Positions 1 to 6,272 of a DNA stretch of 8,532 nucleotides are shown here, one piece after another (within the stretch, counting starts at the first letter, position 1; each line of letters begins with the position of its first letter). Source of the DNA: Alphaproteobacteria bacterium (GTDB lineage: Bacteria; Pseudomonadota; Alphaproteobacteria; ATCC43930; CGMCC-115725); contig VAZF01000051.1 of the NCBI GenBank assembly GCA_005888425.1, positions 1 to 8,532 on the forward strand, in the 5' to 3' direction. The notes beneath the pieces were generated by a model, which did no database searches, was not told the origin of the DNA, and saw nothing but the letters and a program-made list of their open reading frames with translations. A program made the translations under genes and the position numbers.

Positions 1-989
1 CAGAACAAGAGCAGGCTGCCGAACCCGCCGACCTCGTCATACATGCGCTCGATCTTCTCGACGACGGTCGCGGGGGAGCCGATCAGCCAATTGTGGGTCG
101 CGCAGTATTCCGGGGTGACATCGCTGTCGGCGACCGCCTCGTCGTGCTTCAGGAACTGGATGACGCCGACATTCTTCAGCAGGGGCAGGAAATATTCCCG
201 CATCATCCGGCCCATCTGCGCGCCCACGGAGAGGCGCCAAGCCTCCTCGTCGGTGTCGGCGACAAAGATCTCGCGTACGAGACGCCAGTCGGCGCGGCTC
301 GGGTTCCGGCCGCTGCGCCGCGCCCCTTCCTCGACCGACTCCCAATGGCTCGCGACATAGCCGGGGTTGAGGTTGAGGCTCATCGGCAGAAAGCCGTGCT
401 CGCCGGCGAGCTTTAGTGTGTCCGAGCCTTTGCTGACGCCGGCGACGCCGATCGGCGGGTGCGGCCTCTGAAATGGCTTGATGTGCGGCCGTAAGGTTTC
501 CAGCATCAAATCGGTGTAGGTGACGTGCCAATACTTGCCCTGGTAGTCGAACGGCTCCTCGGCGCTCCACAGTTTGAGGATGATGTCGAGAGCCTCGCGG
601 GTCATCTCGCGGTGCTGGCCTGCCATGCCGTCGACATTGAACATCGCCCAGTCGCTCGGCAGGCCGCTGGCGGCGACCCCGAAATTGAGCCGGCCCTGGG
701 CCATGTGATCGAGCATCGCGACCCGGTTGGCGAGCTCGGCCGGGTGGTGATAGGGCAATAGGAAGCCGCCCGGCGCGAGCCGGATGCGCTTTGTCTCCAT
801 CAGCGCCTGCGCGATCAGCAGATCGGGCGCCGGGTGAGGCTCCCAGATCGCGGTGTGGTGCTCCCCTATCCATGCCTCCTCGAAGCCGAGCTCGTCGGCC
901 CAGCGGAGCGTCTGCAGATCCCAGCGGTGCCCCTCGCCGAGGGAGCGCTCCGGCGGGTGCGACGGCATCGTGAACAGGCCGTAGCGCAT
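1..989 (-). CDS. LLM-class flavin-dependent monooxygenase (limonene 1,2-monooxygenase-like), 3' end outside window
   Basis: Reading leftwards from the ATG at 989-987, one unbroken frame of 329 codons runs off the window edge. The protein opens MRYGLFTMPSHPPERS. It has the luciferase-like (TIM-barrel) signatures: GEHH at residues 42-45, HHPAELANRVAMLDHMAQGR at 81-100 followed by LNFGVAASG, PHPPIGVAG near 177-184, and the C-terminal segment GSPATVVEKIERMYDEVGGFG at about 304-324. Enzymes of this class use reduced flavin (FMN) and O2 to oxygenate small organic substrates in the cytoplasm; the substrate cannot be read from the sequence. Family members are usually about 370-390 residues, so perhaps 40-60 residues lie beyond the edge. 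The start is supported by an AGGGGAGG ribosome binding site just upstream (about 996-1003 on the plus strand). It is transcribed away from the biosynthetic genes and shows no evident link to them. The superfamily is secure; the limonene label is only the nearest family name. Confidence 0.9.
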   Translation of the reverse strand, partial: MRYGLFTMPSHPPERSLGEGHRWDLQTLRWADELGFEEAWIGEHHTAIWEPHPAPDLLIAQALMETKRIRLAPGGFLLPYHHPAELANRVAMLDHMAQGRLNFGVAASGLPSDWAMFNVDGMAGQHREMTREALDIILKLWSAEEPFDYQGKYWHVTYTDLMLETLRPHIKPFQRPHPPIGVAGVSKGSDTLKLAGEHGFLPMSLNLNPGYVASHWESVEEGARRSGRNPSRADWRLVREIFVADTDEEAWRLSVGAQMGRMMREYFLPLLKNVGVIQFLKHDEAVADSDVTPEYCATHNWLIGSPATVVEKIERMYDEVGGFGSLLLF

Positions 990-1120
990 GGCGTAGCCTC
1001 CCCTGGGTCTTTCCGCTTTTTTAACCATACGGCAGAAGCAGCCGGGCAGCCTACGCCCAAATAAGTTGTATGAAAGCAGCCGTTTGTCGCGAAATTGGAT
1101 GGTTGCCACGCAATCAAATC

Positions 1121-1148
1121 TTGACTATTTGTAGCCGCGCGTTACAAA
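1121..1148 (+). promoter_or_regulatory. Candidate sigma-70 promoter for the 69-residue ORF
   Basis: TTGACT at 1121-1126 (5 of 6 to the -35 consensus) and TACAAA at 1143-1148 (4 of 6 to the -10 consensus) are separated by 16 bases. They would start transcription near 1155 and leave an untranslated leader of about 33 bases before the ATG at 1188. The surrounding stretch is more A+T-rich than the genes. This is a pattern match only; no start site is known. Confidence 0.45.
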
Positions 1149-1187
1149 GGCGCGACGTAATGTCGCTCCTCACCCCCGGGAGGAAAC

Positions 1188-1397
1188 ATGAACGAACTGC
1201 GCTCCCCCCGCCGTCTCTTCAAAATCTGGCATCGGCGCGATAAAGCGCTCATCGATCACCTCGTCGGCTCGATCGGCGGCTCACATGCCGATACGTCTGG
1301 CCGGACCCACTCGCCGATGACCTCCTCTGGGCTCGCCGTCGAGGAGCAGGTGCGCAAGGCGTGGCAGCCCTGCGGAGTCGGCCTCCCGATCTTTTAG
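1188..1397 (+). CDS. Small hypothetical protein, 69 residues
   Basis: The family is not recognised. The ATG is preceded by a strong ribosome binding site, GGGAGGA at 1178-1184, at ideal spacing. A candidate promoter lies upstream, and a terminator-like hairpin starts 2 bases after the TAG stop, so this looks like a complete single-gene unit. The N-terminal third is basic (RSPRR at 5-9, WHRR at 14-17). The middle (about 26-48) is rich in Gly, Ser and Thr, and the tail reads VEEQVRKAWQP then CGVGLPIF. There is no signal peptide or membrane segment. Codon third positions are mostly G or C, as in neighbouring genes. A small soluble, possibly nucleic-acid- or protein-binding product is possible, but nothing shows a function. 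The alternative is a non-coding RNA spanning the same interval; the ribosome binding site argues for translation. Confidence 0.55.
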   Translation: MNELRSPRRLFKIWHRRDKALIDHLVGSIGGSHADTSGRTHSPMTSSGLAVEEQVRKAWQPCGVGLPIF

Positions 1398-1399
1398 CG

Positions 1400-1425
1400 A
1401 GCCGATTTCTAGTCGGCTTTCTGTT
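1400..1425 (+). terminator. Rho-independent-type terminator after the 69-residue ORF
   Basis: AGCCGA at 1400-1405 pairs with TCGGCT at 1413-1418 around a 7-base loop, followed by a T-rich tract (TTTCTGTT, 1418-1425). A flanking G:T wobble at 1399/1419 can add one pair. The position, just after the stop codon at 1395-1397, fits the end of that short transcript. Confidence 0.6.
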
Positions 1426-1444
1426 ACAATTCAGGTTTCCAGCG

Positions 1445-1471
1445 ACGCGCCGCGGATACATCGTGGCGCGT
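1445..1471. other. GC-rich stem-loop between the small gene and serC
   Basis: ACGCGCCGCGG at 1445-1455 pairs with TCGTGGCGCGT at 1461-1471 (11 pairs, two of them G:T) around an ATACA loop. Two more T's follow, then G. It sits 14 bases upstream of the candidate serC -35 box. It could be a second, back-up terminator for the upstream transcript, a DNA-level operator for serC, or chance in GC-rich DNA. The T tract is too short to settle this. Confidence 0.4.
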
Positions 1472-1485
1472 TTGCTGTGCCTGCA

Positions 1486-1514
1486 TTGACCCTCGCCGGT
1501 CCAGCGCCTAGCTT
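1486..1514 (+). promoter_or_regulatory. Candidate sigma-70 promoter for serC
   Basis: TTGACC at 1486-1491 is followed after 17 bases by TAGCTT at 1509-1514. The -35 box is good and the -10 box is poor (3 of 6), which is common in GC-rich alphaproteobacteria. Transcription would begin near 1521, about 50 bases before the serC ATG. No riboswitch-like fold was noticed in that leader. Confidence 0.4.
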
Positions 1515-1570
1515 CCGGCCCTCCTGAAATCCGCGGCCCGGCAGCGGGCCTTGATGCGAGGAAGGGCGGT

Positions 1571-2624
1571 ATGACAAAGCCGACCCGCCGGCCGGCCAAC
1601 CCATGCTTTTCATCAGGGCCCTGCGCCAAGCGGCCGGGCTGGTCGCCGGCGGCACTGTCGGGGGCCCTGCTCGGGCGCTCGCATCGCTCGAAGCCTGGGG
1701 TGGCGCGGCTCGCTGAGGTCATCGAGCGCTCCCGCGCGATCTTGCAGATGCCGGCCGATTACCGGCTGGGGATCGTCGCCGGCTCGGACACCGGCGCCGT
1801 CGAGCTGGCACTGTGGTCCCTCCTGGGGGCGCGCGGCATCGATCTCTTGTCCTGGGAGAATTTTGGCGAGGGCTGGATCCAGGACGTAACCCGCCAGCTC
1901 AAACCGGCCGATCTGCGGGTCTTGCAGGCGCCCTATGGCCAACTCCCCGATCTCTCGGCCGTCGATCCCGACCGCGACACGGTGTTTGTGTGGAACGGCA
2001 CGACTCGATGTCGTGACCTGGTCATGGCAGAAGGCGCTCGGCGGCGAGGCGGCGCACGGCATGCTGGCATTGTCGCCGCGCGCCGTCGAACGGCTCCAGA
2101 GCTATACGCCGCCCTGGCCCGTGCCAAAGCTGTTCCGGCTCACATCCGGCGGCAAATTGATCGAGGGCATCTTCCGCGGCGAGACGATCAACACGCCATC
2201 GATGCTGTGTGTCGAGGATGCCCTCGACTCATTGCGCTGGGCCGAGTCGGCGGGCGGGCTCGACGGGCTGATCGCGCGCGCCGAGGGCAACCTTGCCGCG
2301 GTTGCCGCCTGGGAGGAGCGCAGCCCCTGGCTGCGCTTTCTCGCAAAAGACCCGGCGACCCGCTCCTGCACCTCGCCGCAACTCGAAATCGTCGAGCCCT
2401 GGTTCCTCGGCTTGTCGGACGAGGCGCGGTTTACGACCGTGCGGGCGATGACCGCCCGGCTCGAAGCCGAGGGCGCCGGCTACGATCTCGCCAGCCACCG
2501 CGCCTCGCCCCCCGGCATCCGCATCTGGACCGGCGCGACGGTGGAGCGGAGCGATGTCGAGGCGCTTCTGCCTTGGCTCGACTGGGCCTGGGAGCAGCAG
2601 CGCGAGGCCGCCAAAGCCGCCTGA
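1571..2624 (+). pseudogene. serC: Phosphoserine aminotransferase, disrupted by an internal deletion and frameshift
   Basis: SerC is a PLP enzyme that converts 3-phosphohydroxypyruvate plus glutamate to phosphoserine, the second step of serine synthesis. The first part (1571-2005, 145 codons, MTKPTRRPANPCFSSGPCAKRPGW to VFVWNGTT) and the second part (about 2004-2621, 206 codons, LDVVTWSWQKALGGEAAHG to LLPWLDWAWEQQREAAKAA) both read as the alphaproteobacterial SerC type, but lie in different frames. From memory of homologues, about 36 residues (starting SGVRVP and including CDATSA) should lie between WNGTT and LDVV. Their absence implies a loss of about 110 bases, not a multiple of three. The missing block should carry the Asp that binds the PLP ring nitrogen. 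The Schiff-base Lys (codon 2031-2033, in SWQK) is still present. The rest is well conserved with no other stop, so the lesion is recent or an assembly error. Together the parts make 351 residues against about 387 usual. Confidence 0.85.
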
Positions 2625-2631
2625 TAAAGCA

Positions 2632-2695
2632 ACGCCTCAACGCAGAGGGCGCAGAGGCGTCGCGGCGGACGCAGTGGCAAATTTATTGCTCTGCG
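2632..2695. repeat. Paired stem-loops with degenerate 9-base repeats in the serC–serA gap
   Basis: The gap holds ACGCAGAGG (2640-2648), GCGCAGAGG (2649-2657) and, one spacer unit later, ACGCAGTGG (2669-2677), all in a 9-base register except the last. ACGCCTC (2632-2638) pairs with GAGGCGT (2654-2660). CGCAG (2670-2674) pairs with CTGCG (2691-2695), extended inside by GCAA (2677-2680) with TTGC (2686-2689) around an ATTTA loop. No T tract follows, so it does not look like a terminator. Two neighbouring palindromes in a gap resemble REP-type intergenic repeats; whether it recurs in this genome cannot be seen from one window. Confidence 0.4.
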
Positions 2696-2742
2696 GCCAC
2701 GGCGAAACCACCGACGTCCCCTGTGTTAATGCGTTCGTTTCC

Positions 2743-2746
2743 GGAG
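2743..2746 (+). promoter_or_regulatory. Ribosome binding site that favours the serA start at 2753
   Basis: GGAG lies 6 bases before the ATG at 2753. An in-frame ATG also exists at 2729 and would add eight residues (MRSFPEFR), but nothing like a ribosome binding site precedes it. The shorter product begins MPKVLIADEL, the usual SerA opening. Confidence 0.6.
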
Positions 2747-2752
2747 TTTCGA

Positions 2753-4330
2753 ATGCCGAAGGTATTGATCGCCGATGAGCTGAGCCCGCGCGCCGTTGAG
2801 ATCCTGACCGCGCGCGGCATCGAGGCCGATGTTGCGACCGGGCTCGGCGCGGCCGAATTGCAGCGCCGCTTGCCGGGCTATGAGGGGCTCGCGGTGCGCT
2901 CGGCGACAAAGGTCACCGCCGAGCTGCTCGACGCGGCGGGCGATCTCAAGGTCATCGGCCGCGCCGGCATCGGGGTCGACAATATCGATGTCGCGGCGGC
3001 AACCGAGCGCGGCATCGTCGTCATGAATACGCCCTACGGCAATTCGATCACTGCAGCCGAACACACGATCGCAATGATGTTTGCGTTGGCCCGCCAGATC
3101 CCGATGGCAGATCGGTCGACCCAGGCCGGCAAATGGGAGAAATCGCGTTTTCTCGGGGTCGAGCTGTTCGGCAAGACGCTCGGTGTCATTGGCTGCGGCA
3201 ATATCGGCGCGATCGTCGCCGGGCGCGCACTCGGATTGGAGATGAAGGTCATTGCCTACGATCCGTTTCTATCGCCTGAACGGGCCCGCGGTATCGGCGT
3301 CGAGAAGGTCGAGCTGAACGAGCTGTTTGCTCGCGCCGATTTCATCACCCTGCACACGCCGCTCAACGACGCGACCCGCAATCTGATCGACGCCGCCGCG
3401 ATCGCCCGCATGAAGCGTGGCGTGCGGATCATCAACTGCGCGCGGGGCGGGCTCGTCGTCGAGGCCGACCTCGCCGCGGCGCTCGACAGCGGCCAGGTCG
3501 CGGGCGCGGCGTTCGATGTCTTTGTCGAGGAGCCCGCGCGCGACAATGCGCTCTTCGGTCATGCGAACTTTATCGCAACGCCGCATCTCGGCGCGGCGAC
3601 GGCGGAGGCGCAGGAGAATGTCGCGCTGCAGATCGCCGAGCAAATGGCGGATTTCCTGTTGACCGGTGCCGTCTCCAACGCGGTCAACATGCCCTCCTTG
3701 ACAGCCGAGGAGGCGGCGCGGCTGCGGCCCTACATCACGCTCGCGGAACAGCTCGGGAGCTTTGCCGGGCAATTGACCGAGACCGGTATCCGCGCCGTCG
3801 CGATCGAGTACGAAGGCGATCTCGCACAGGTGAATCAAAAGCCGCTGACCGCGACGGCCTTGGCGGGGCTGTTGTCGCCGCAGCTGGCCGCGGTCAATCC
3901 TGTCAATGTTCAGCTGCTTTGCACAAAGCGCGGCATTCGCGTTGCCGAAACGCAGCGCTCCGGCCAGGGCGACTACCAGAACCTGATCCGTGTGACGGTG
4001 ACGACCGAGCGGCGGCAGCGCAGCATTGCCGGGACTGTCTTTGCCGGGAACCGCTTGCGCCTTGTCGAGATCGAGGGCATCCCGCTCGAAGCCGAGCTTG
4101 GGCGCCACATGCTGTTTGTTCGCAACTATGACAAACCGGGGTTTATCGGCGCGTTGGGCCATACGCTCGGCGCAGCACAGATCAACATCGCGACATTCCA
4201 TCTCGGGCGCACTGCCGCAGGCGAGGACGCGATCGCGCTGGTCGAAGTCGATCAGCCGCTGAGCGCTGAGCTGATCGACACCGTGCGCCGCCTGCCCAAT
4301 GTGATCCAGGCGAAGGCTATGCGGTTCTGA
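2753..4330 (+). CDS. serA: D-3-phosphoglycerate dehydrogenase, long form
   Basis: SerA oxidises 3-phosphoglycerate to 3-phosphohydroxypyruvate with NAD+, the entry step of serine synthesis, in the cytosol. The product is 525 residues, the length of the long (type I) enzymes such as that of Mycobacterium (about 528) rather than the 410-residue E. coli form. Order of parts: substrate-binding half 1-95 with GRAGIGVDNID at 69-79; nucleotide-binding domain with GVIGCGNIG at 144-152 and D170 after the second strand, which favours NAD; catalytic R231 (in NCARGG), Glu in DVFVEEP at 255-261, and H278 (in TPHLGAAT); an intervening ASB domain at about 315-445; and a C-terminal ACT domain at about 452-525, starting HMLFVRNYDKPGFIG. 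The ACT and ASB domains suggest allosteric control, often by serine. All key residues are present. It follows the broken serC by 128 bases and was probably co-transcribed with it. The upstream frame stays open back into serC, but only because of the serC frameshift. Confidence 0.97.
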   Translation: MPKVLIADELSPRAVEILTARGIEADVATGLGAAELQRRLPGYEGLAVRSATKVTAELLDAAGDLKVIGRAGIGVDNIDVAAATERGIVVMNTPYGNSITAAEHTIAMMFALARQIPMADRSTQAGKWEKSRFLGVELFGKTLGVIGCGNIGAIVAGRALGLEMKVIAYDPFLSPERARGIGVEKVELNELFARADFITLHTPLNDATRNLIDAAAIARMKRGVRIINCARGGLVVEADLAAALDSGQVAGAAFDVFVEEPARDNALFGHANFIATPHLGAATAEAQENVALQIAEQMADFLLTGAVSNAVNMPSLTAEEAARLRPYITLAEQLGSFAGQLTETGIRAVAIEYEGDLAQVNQKPLTATALAGLLSPQLAAVNPVNVQLLCTKRGIRVAETQRSGQGDYQNLIRVTVTTERRQRSIAGTVFAGNRLRLVEIEGIPLEAELGRHMLFVRNYDKPGFIGALGHTLGAAQINIATFHLGRTAAGEDAIALVEVDQPLSAELIDTVRRLPNVIQAKAMRF

Positions 4331-4352
4331 AGCTTGGGTGCGTCCAGAAATG

Positions 4353-4385
4353 CGAAACCTCGGCCGGGGGGCGGCCGAGGTTTCG
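4353..4385. terminator. Perfect 14-bp hairpin between the convergent serA and transporter genes
   Basis: CGAAACCTCGGCCG at 4353-4366 pairs without mismatch with CGGCCGAGGTTTCG at 4372-4385 around a five-G loop. It starts 22 bases after the serA stop, so it most likely ends the serA transcript. The plus strand lacks a T tract after the stem (AGCCCCG follows). The minus-strand transcript is followed by CATTTCTGG, slightly T-rich, so it may serve both directions, but it lies about 147 bases past the end of the solute-binding protein gene. The rest of the 4331-4531 gap shows nothing clear beyond an A+T-rich patch near 4480-4515. Confidence 0.6.
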
Positions 4386-4531
4386 AGCCCCGTCGAGGAG
4401 GACGGAAGCGTTCTTTGCACCGTCGAGGGGGGAAGATGACGATGCAGTCGTTACTTTGGTACTTTCCACCGCAAAGTGCAATAGATATCGGTAAAATTAA
4501 CCCTGAAGTATAGGTCATCCCTTCATTTCGG

Positions 4532-6106
4532 TTAGACCCGGCGCACGCCGTAAAACTGCGGCCAGCCGTCGCGCACGTCCTGCAAATAGGAATGGAATGC
4601 CATCGGCTGGTCATACATGCCGAGCGGGACATAGCTCGGATTTTGCCAGAAATGGATCTGCATGTCGCGGACGATCTTCTGTTGAGCAGCGAGGTCTGGG
4701 GCCTCAAACCATTGATCGCGCAGCGCCTCCATTTCCGGATCGGTCGGCCAGCCGAACCAGGCCTTTGTGCCGGTGCCGCGGATTGCGATGTTCGGGCCTG
4801 GCGAGATGTTCCCGAACCCGCCGAGATAGGTATAGAAGATGTTCCAGCCGCCATGGTCGGGCGGCTCCTTGACCGCGCGGCGCGACACGACGGCGCCCCA
4901 TTCAAGGGCTTGCAGGTCGACGTTCATGCCGATCTGCTTCAAGACATCGGTTGCAACCGAGGCTTCCGCCCAGATCGACGGGATCGTCGTCGCGGCGAGC
5001 ACGACGACCTTCTCGCCGTTGTAGCCGGCCGCCGCCAATTCCTGCTTGATCTTGGCGTAGTCCTTCGGGCCCCGGGTGATCTCGACGCCGGCATTGCTGG
5101 CGAGCGGCGTCCCCGGCACAAACAGCCCGACATCGACCTTCATGATGCTCGGCTCGGCGCCGGCGAAGGCGGTGATGACATCCTTCTGGTCGATCGCCGT
5201 CAGGACGGCCCGCCTGACCGCCGGCTTGTCGAAGGGTGGGTGCAGGTGATTGAAGCGCAGGCAACCGATTTCGCCGGTGCGGTCCTTGACCGCGACGACG
5301 AGATTCTTGTCGCTCTTCAATTGCGGCACGAGGTCGATCGGCGGGTTTTCCCACCAATCGACCTCGCCCTGCTGCAATGCCGCCGAGGCGGTCCCCGGAT
5401 CGGGCACGAAATTCCAGATGACCCGGTCGAAATAAACGATCTTCGGCCCGGCGTTGAAGCTCGCCTTGCCGTCGCGCGGCACGTAATCCTTGTTTTTCTC
5501 AAAGACGACGCGCTGGCCCGGCACCCGCTCGGCGGCGACAAATTTGAAGGGGCCGCTGCCCATCGCCTCCTTGACCTGCTCGGCGGCGTCGGTCTGCGCG
5601 AGGCGCTCCGGCATGATCGCGCAATAGACCTGGGCCAGCGCATAGGTCAGCAGCGGGAACGGCTTTTTGAGGCGGAAGCGGATGACCTTGTCGGAGGGCG
5701 CGCTGACCTCGTCGGTGCGGGCGGTCAGCGCCGTACCCATCGGGTCGCGCTGCCCGAAGCGCTTGATCGTCGCGACGCAGTCCTTTGCCAGGACCGGGCT
5801 GCCGTCGTGGAATTTGAGCCCGTCGCGCAGGGTCAACTCCCACTGCAGCCCGTCGCTCGAGGTGGTCTGGCCGGCGACCATCTGCGGCTGCACGTTGAAC
5901 TCGGCGTCGAAGGCATAGAGCGTGTCGTAGACGGCGAGCGAGAAATTGCGGGTGATGTCGGCGGTCGTCCACACCGGGTCGAGCGACGCCAAATCGGCAT
6001 GCGGCACAAAGGTCAGCGTCGATTGCGCCTCGCTGCGCACGACCCCCGGCAGCGACAGCGCGGCGGCGCCGGCGAGGGCGGATTTGAGGACATCGCGTCG
6101 CTTCAT
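4532..6106 (-). CDS. ABC transporter substrate-binding protein, family 5 (peptide/nickel type), Tat-exported
   Basis: The 524-residue product starts MKRRDVLKSALAGAAALSLPG, a twin-arginine signal (R3-R4, then DVLK) with an Ala/Leu-rich core and a likely cleavage site near residues 27-28, so the protein should be folded before export to the periplasm. The mature part has the marks of solute-binding family 5 (DppA/OppA-like): LASLDPVWTTA near 39-49, LTLRDGLKFHDGSP at 91-104, GSGPFKFV at 183-190, a central FNHLHPPFDKPAVRRA-type segment before the domain crossover, and a C-terminal WQNPSYVPLG segment. Such proteins bind peptides or other small solutes and hand them to a DppBC/DF-type importer; the ligand cannot be told. 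No permease or ATPase gene is nearby, so it is a lone component here. GGAG lies 7 bases before the ATG (6106-6104), supporting the start; the stop is at 4534-4532. It faces serA tail-to-tail and hisZ head-to-head. Confidence 0.93.
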   Translation of the reverse strand: MKRRDVLKSALAGAAALSLPGVVRSEAQSTLTFVPHADLASLDPVWTTADITRNFSLAVYDTLYAFDAEFNVQPQMVAGQTTSSDGLQWELTLRDGLKFHDGSPVLAKDCVATIKRFGQRDPMGTALTARTDEVSAPSDKVIRFRLKKPFPLLTYALAQVYCAIMPERLAQTDAAEQVKEAMGSGPFKFVAAERVPGQRVVFEKNKDYVPRDGKASFNAGPKIVYFDRVIWNFVPDPGTASAALQQGEVDWWENPPIDLVPQLKSDKNLVVAVKDRTGEIGCLRFNHLHPPFDKPAVRRAVLTAIDQKDVITAFAGAEPSIMKVDVGLFVPGTPLASNAGVEITRGPKDYAKIKQELAAAGYNGEKVVVLAATTIPSIWAEASVATDVLKQIGMNVDLQALEWGAVVSRRAVKEPPDHGGWNIFYTYLGGFGNISPGPNIAIRGTGTKAWFGWPTDPEMEALRDQWFEAPDLAAQQKIVRDMQIHFWQNPSYVPLGMYDQPMAFHSYLQDVRDGWPQFYGVRRV

Positions 6107-6272
6107 CTGTCGTCTCCGGTTGCAGGGGACCGCCGACTCAATTTAGCCGCCAATCGGCCAGCCGTGCCGCACTTTTTCGCGGCGGAGAGCGCTTTTCGTC
6201 ACCTCGTTAACGGGTCGTGCTACACAATGGCCGGAGATTGCAGAACCAATTCCGGCGTATGACCCATTCGCC
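6107..6272. promoter_or_regulatory. Divergent intergenic region between the transporter gene and hisZ
   Basis: These 166 bases must hold promoters for both directions, because the minus-strand gene separates hisZ from serA. On the plus strand TACACA at 6221-6226 could be a -10 box, but no good -35 box lies 16-18 bases upstream. On the minus strand TAAATT (6143-6138) could be a -10 box, also without a clear -35. hisZ has no obvious Shine-Dalgarno sequence. A five-codon reading frame (ATG 6259-6261, TGA 6274-6276, peptide MTHSP) overlaps the hisZ start as ATGA. No operator or riboswitch was recognised. Confidence 0.3.

Noticed and set aside
37..873. A 278-codon minus-strand frame inside the monooxygenase gene
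   Set aside because: It is out of phase with the flavin monooxygenase, whose own frame is continuous from 989 to the edge and full of family motifs.
1249..1722. A 157-codon minus-strand frame across the small gene and the serC start
   Set aside because: Low-complexity Arg/Ala/Gly translation without a ribosome binding site or motif; it would overlap two better supported genes and the hairpins.
2004..2006. Programmed ribosomal frameshifting within serC
   Set aside because: No slippery heptamer or downstream stimulatory fold is evident at CGACTCGATG, and shifting frame would still leave out about 36 expected residues.
1571..4330. A genuine bifunctional SerC–SerA fusion enzyme
   Set aside because: The middle of the open frame is serC sequence read in the wrong phase, the true serC C-terminal half lies in another frame (about 2004-2624), and serA has its own start and ribosome binding site.
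3269..4420. A 383-codon minus-strand frame across serA
   Set aside because: It is the antisense shadow of a strongly conserved serA; no known motif or start signal was seen.
4390..4428. Direct repeat CCGTCGAGG (4390-4398 and 4420-4428) as a possible insertion-site duplication
   Set aside because: Only nine bases, 30 apart, with no element between them and no terminal inverted repeats; most likely chance in GC-rich DNA.
6197..6226. A standard sigma-70 promoter for hisZ
   Set aside because: TACACA is a passable -10 box, but the hexamers at the 16-18 base spacing (such as GTCACC) do not resemble a -35 box, so it is not listed as a promoter in its own right.
4592..6262. A 556-codon open frame on the plus strand antisense to the solute-binding protein gene
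   Set aside because: Its translation is rich in Arg, Asp and Gly with no recognisable domain, no ribosome binding site was seen, and the opposite strand encodes a clear family 5 binding protein. Long antisense frames are common in GC-rich genes.
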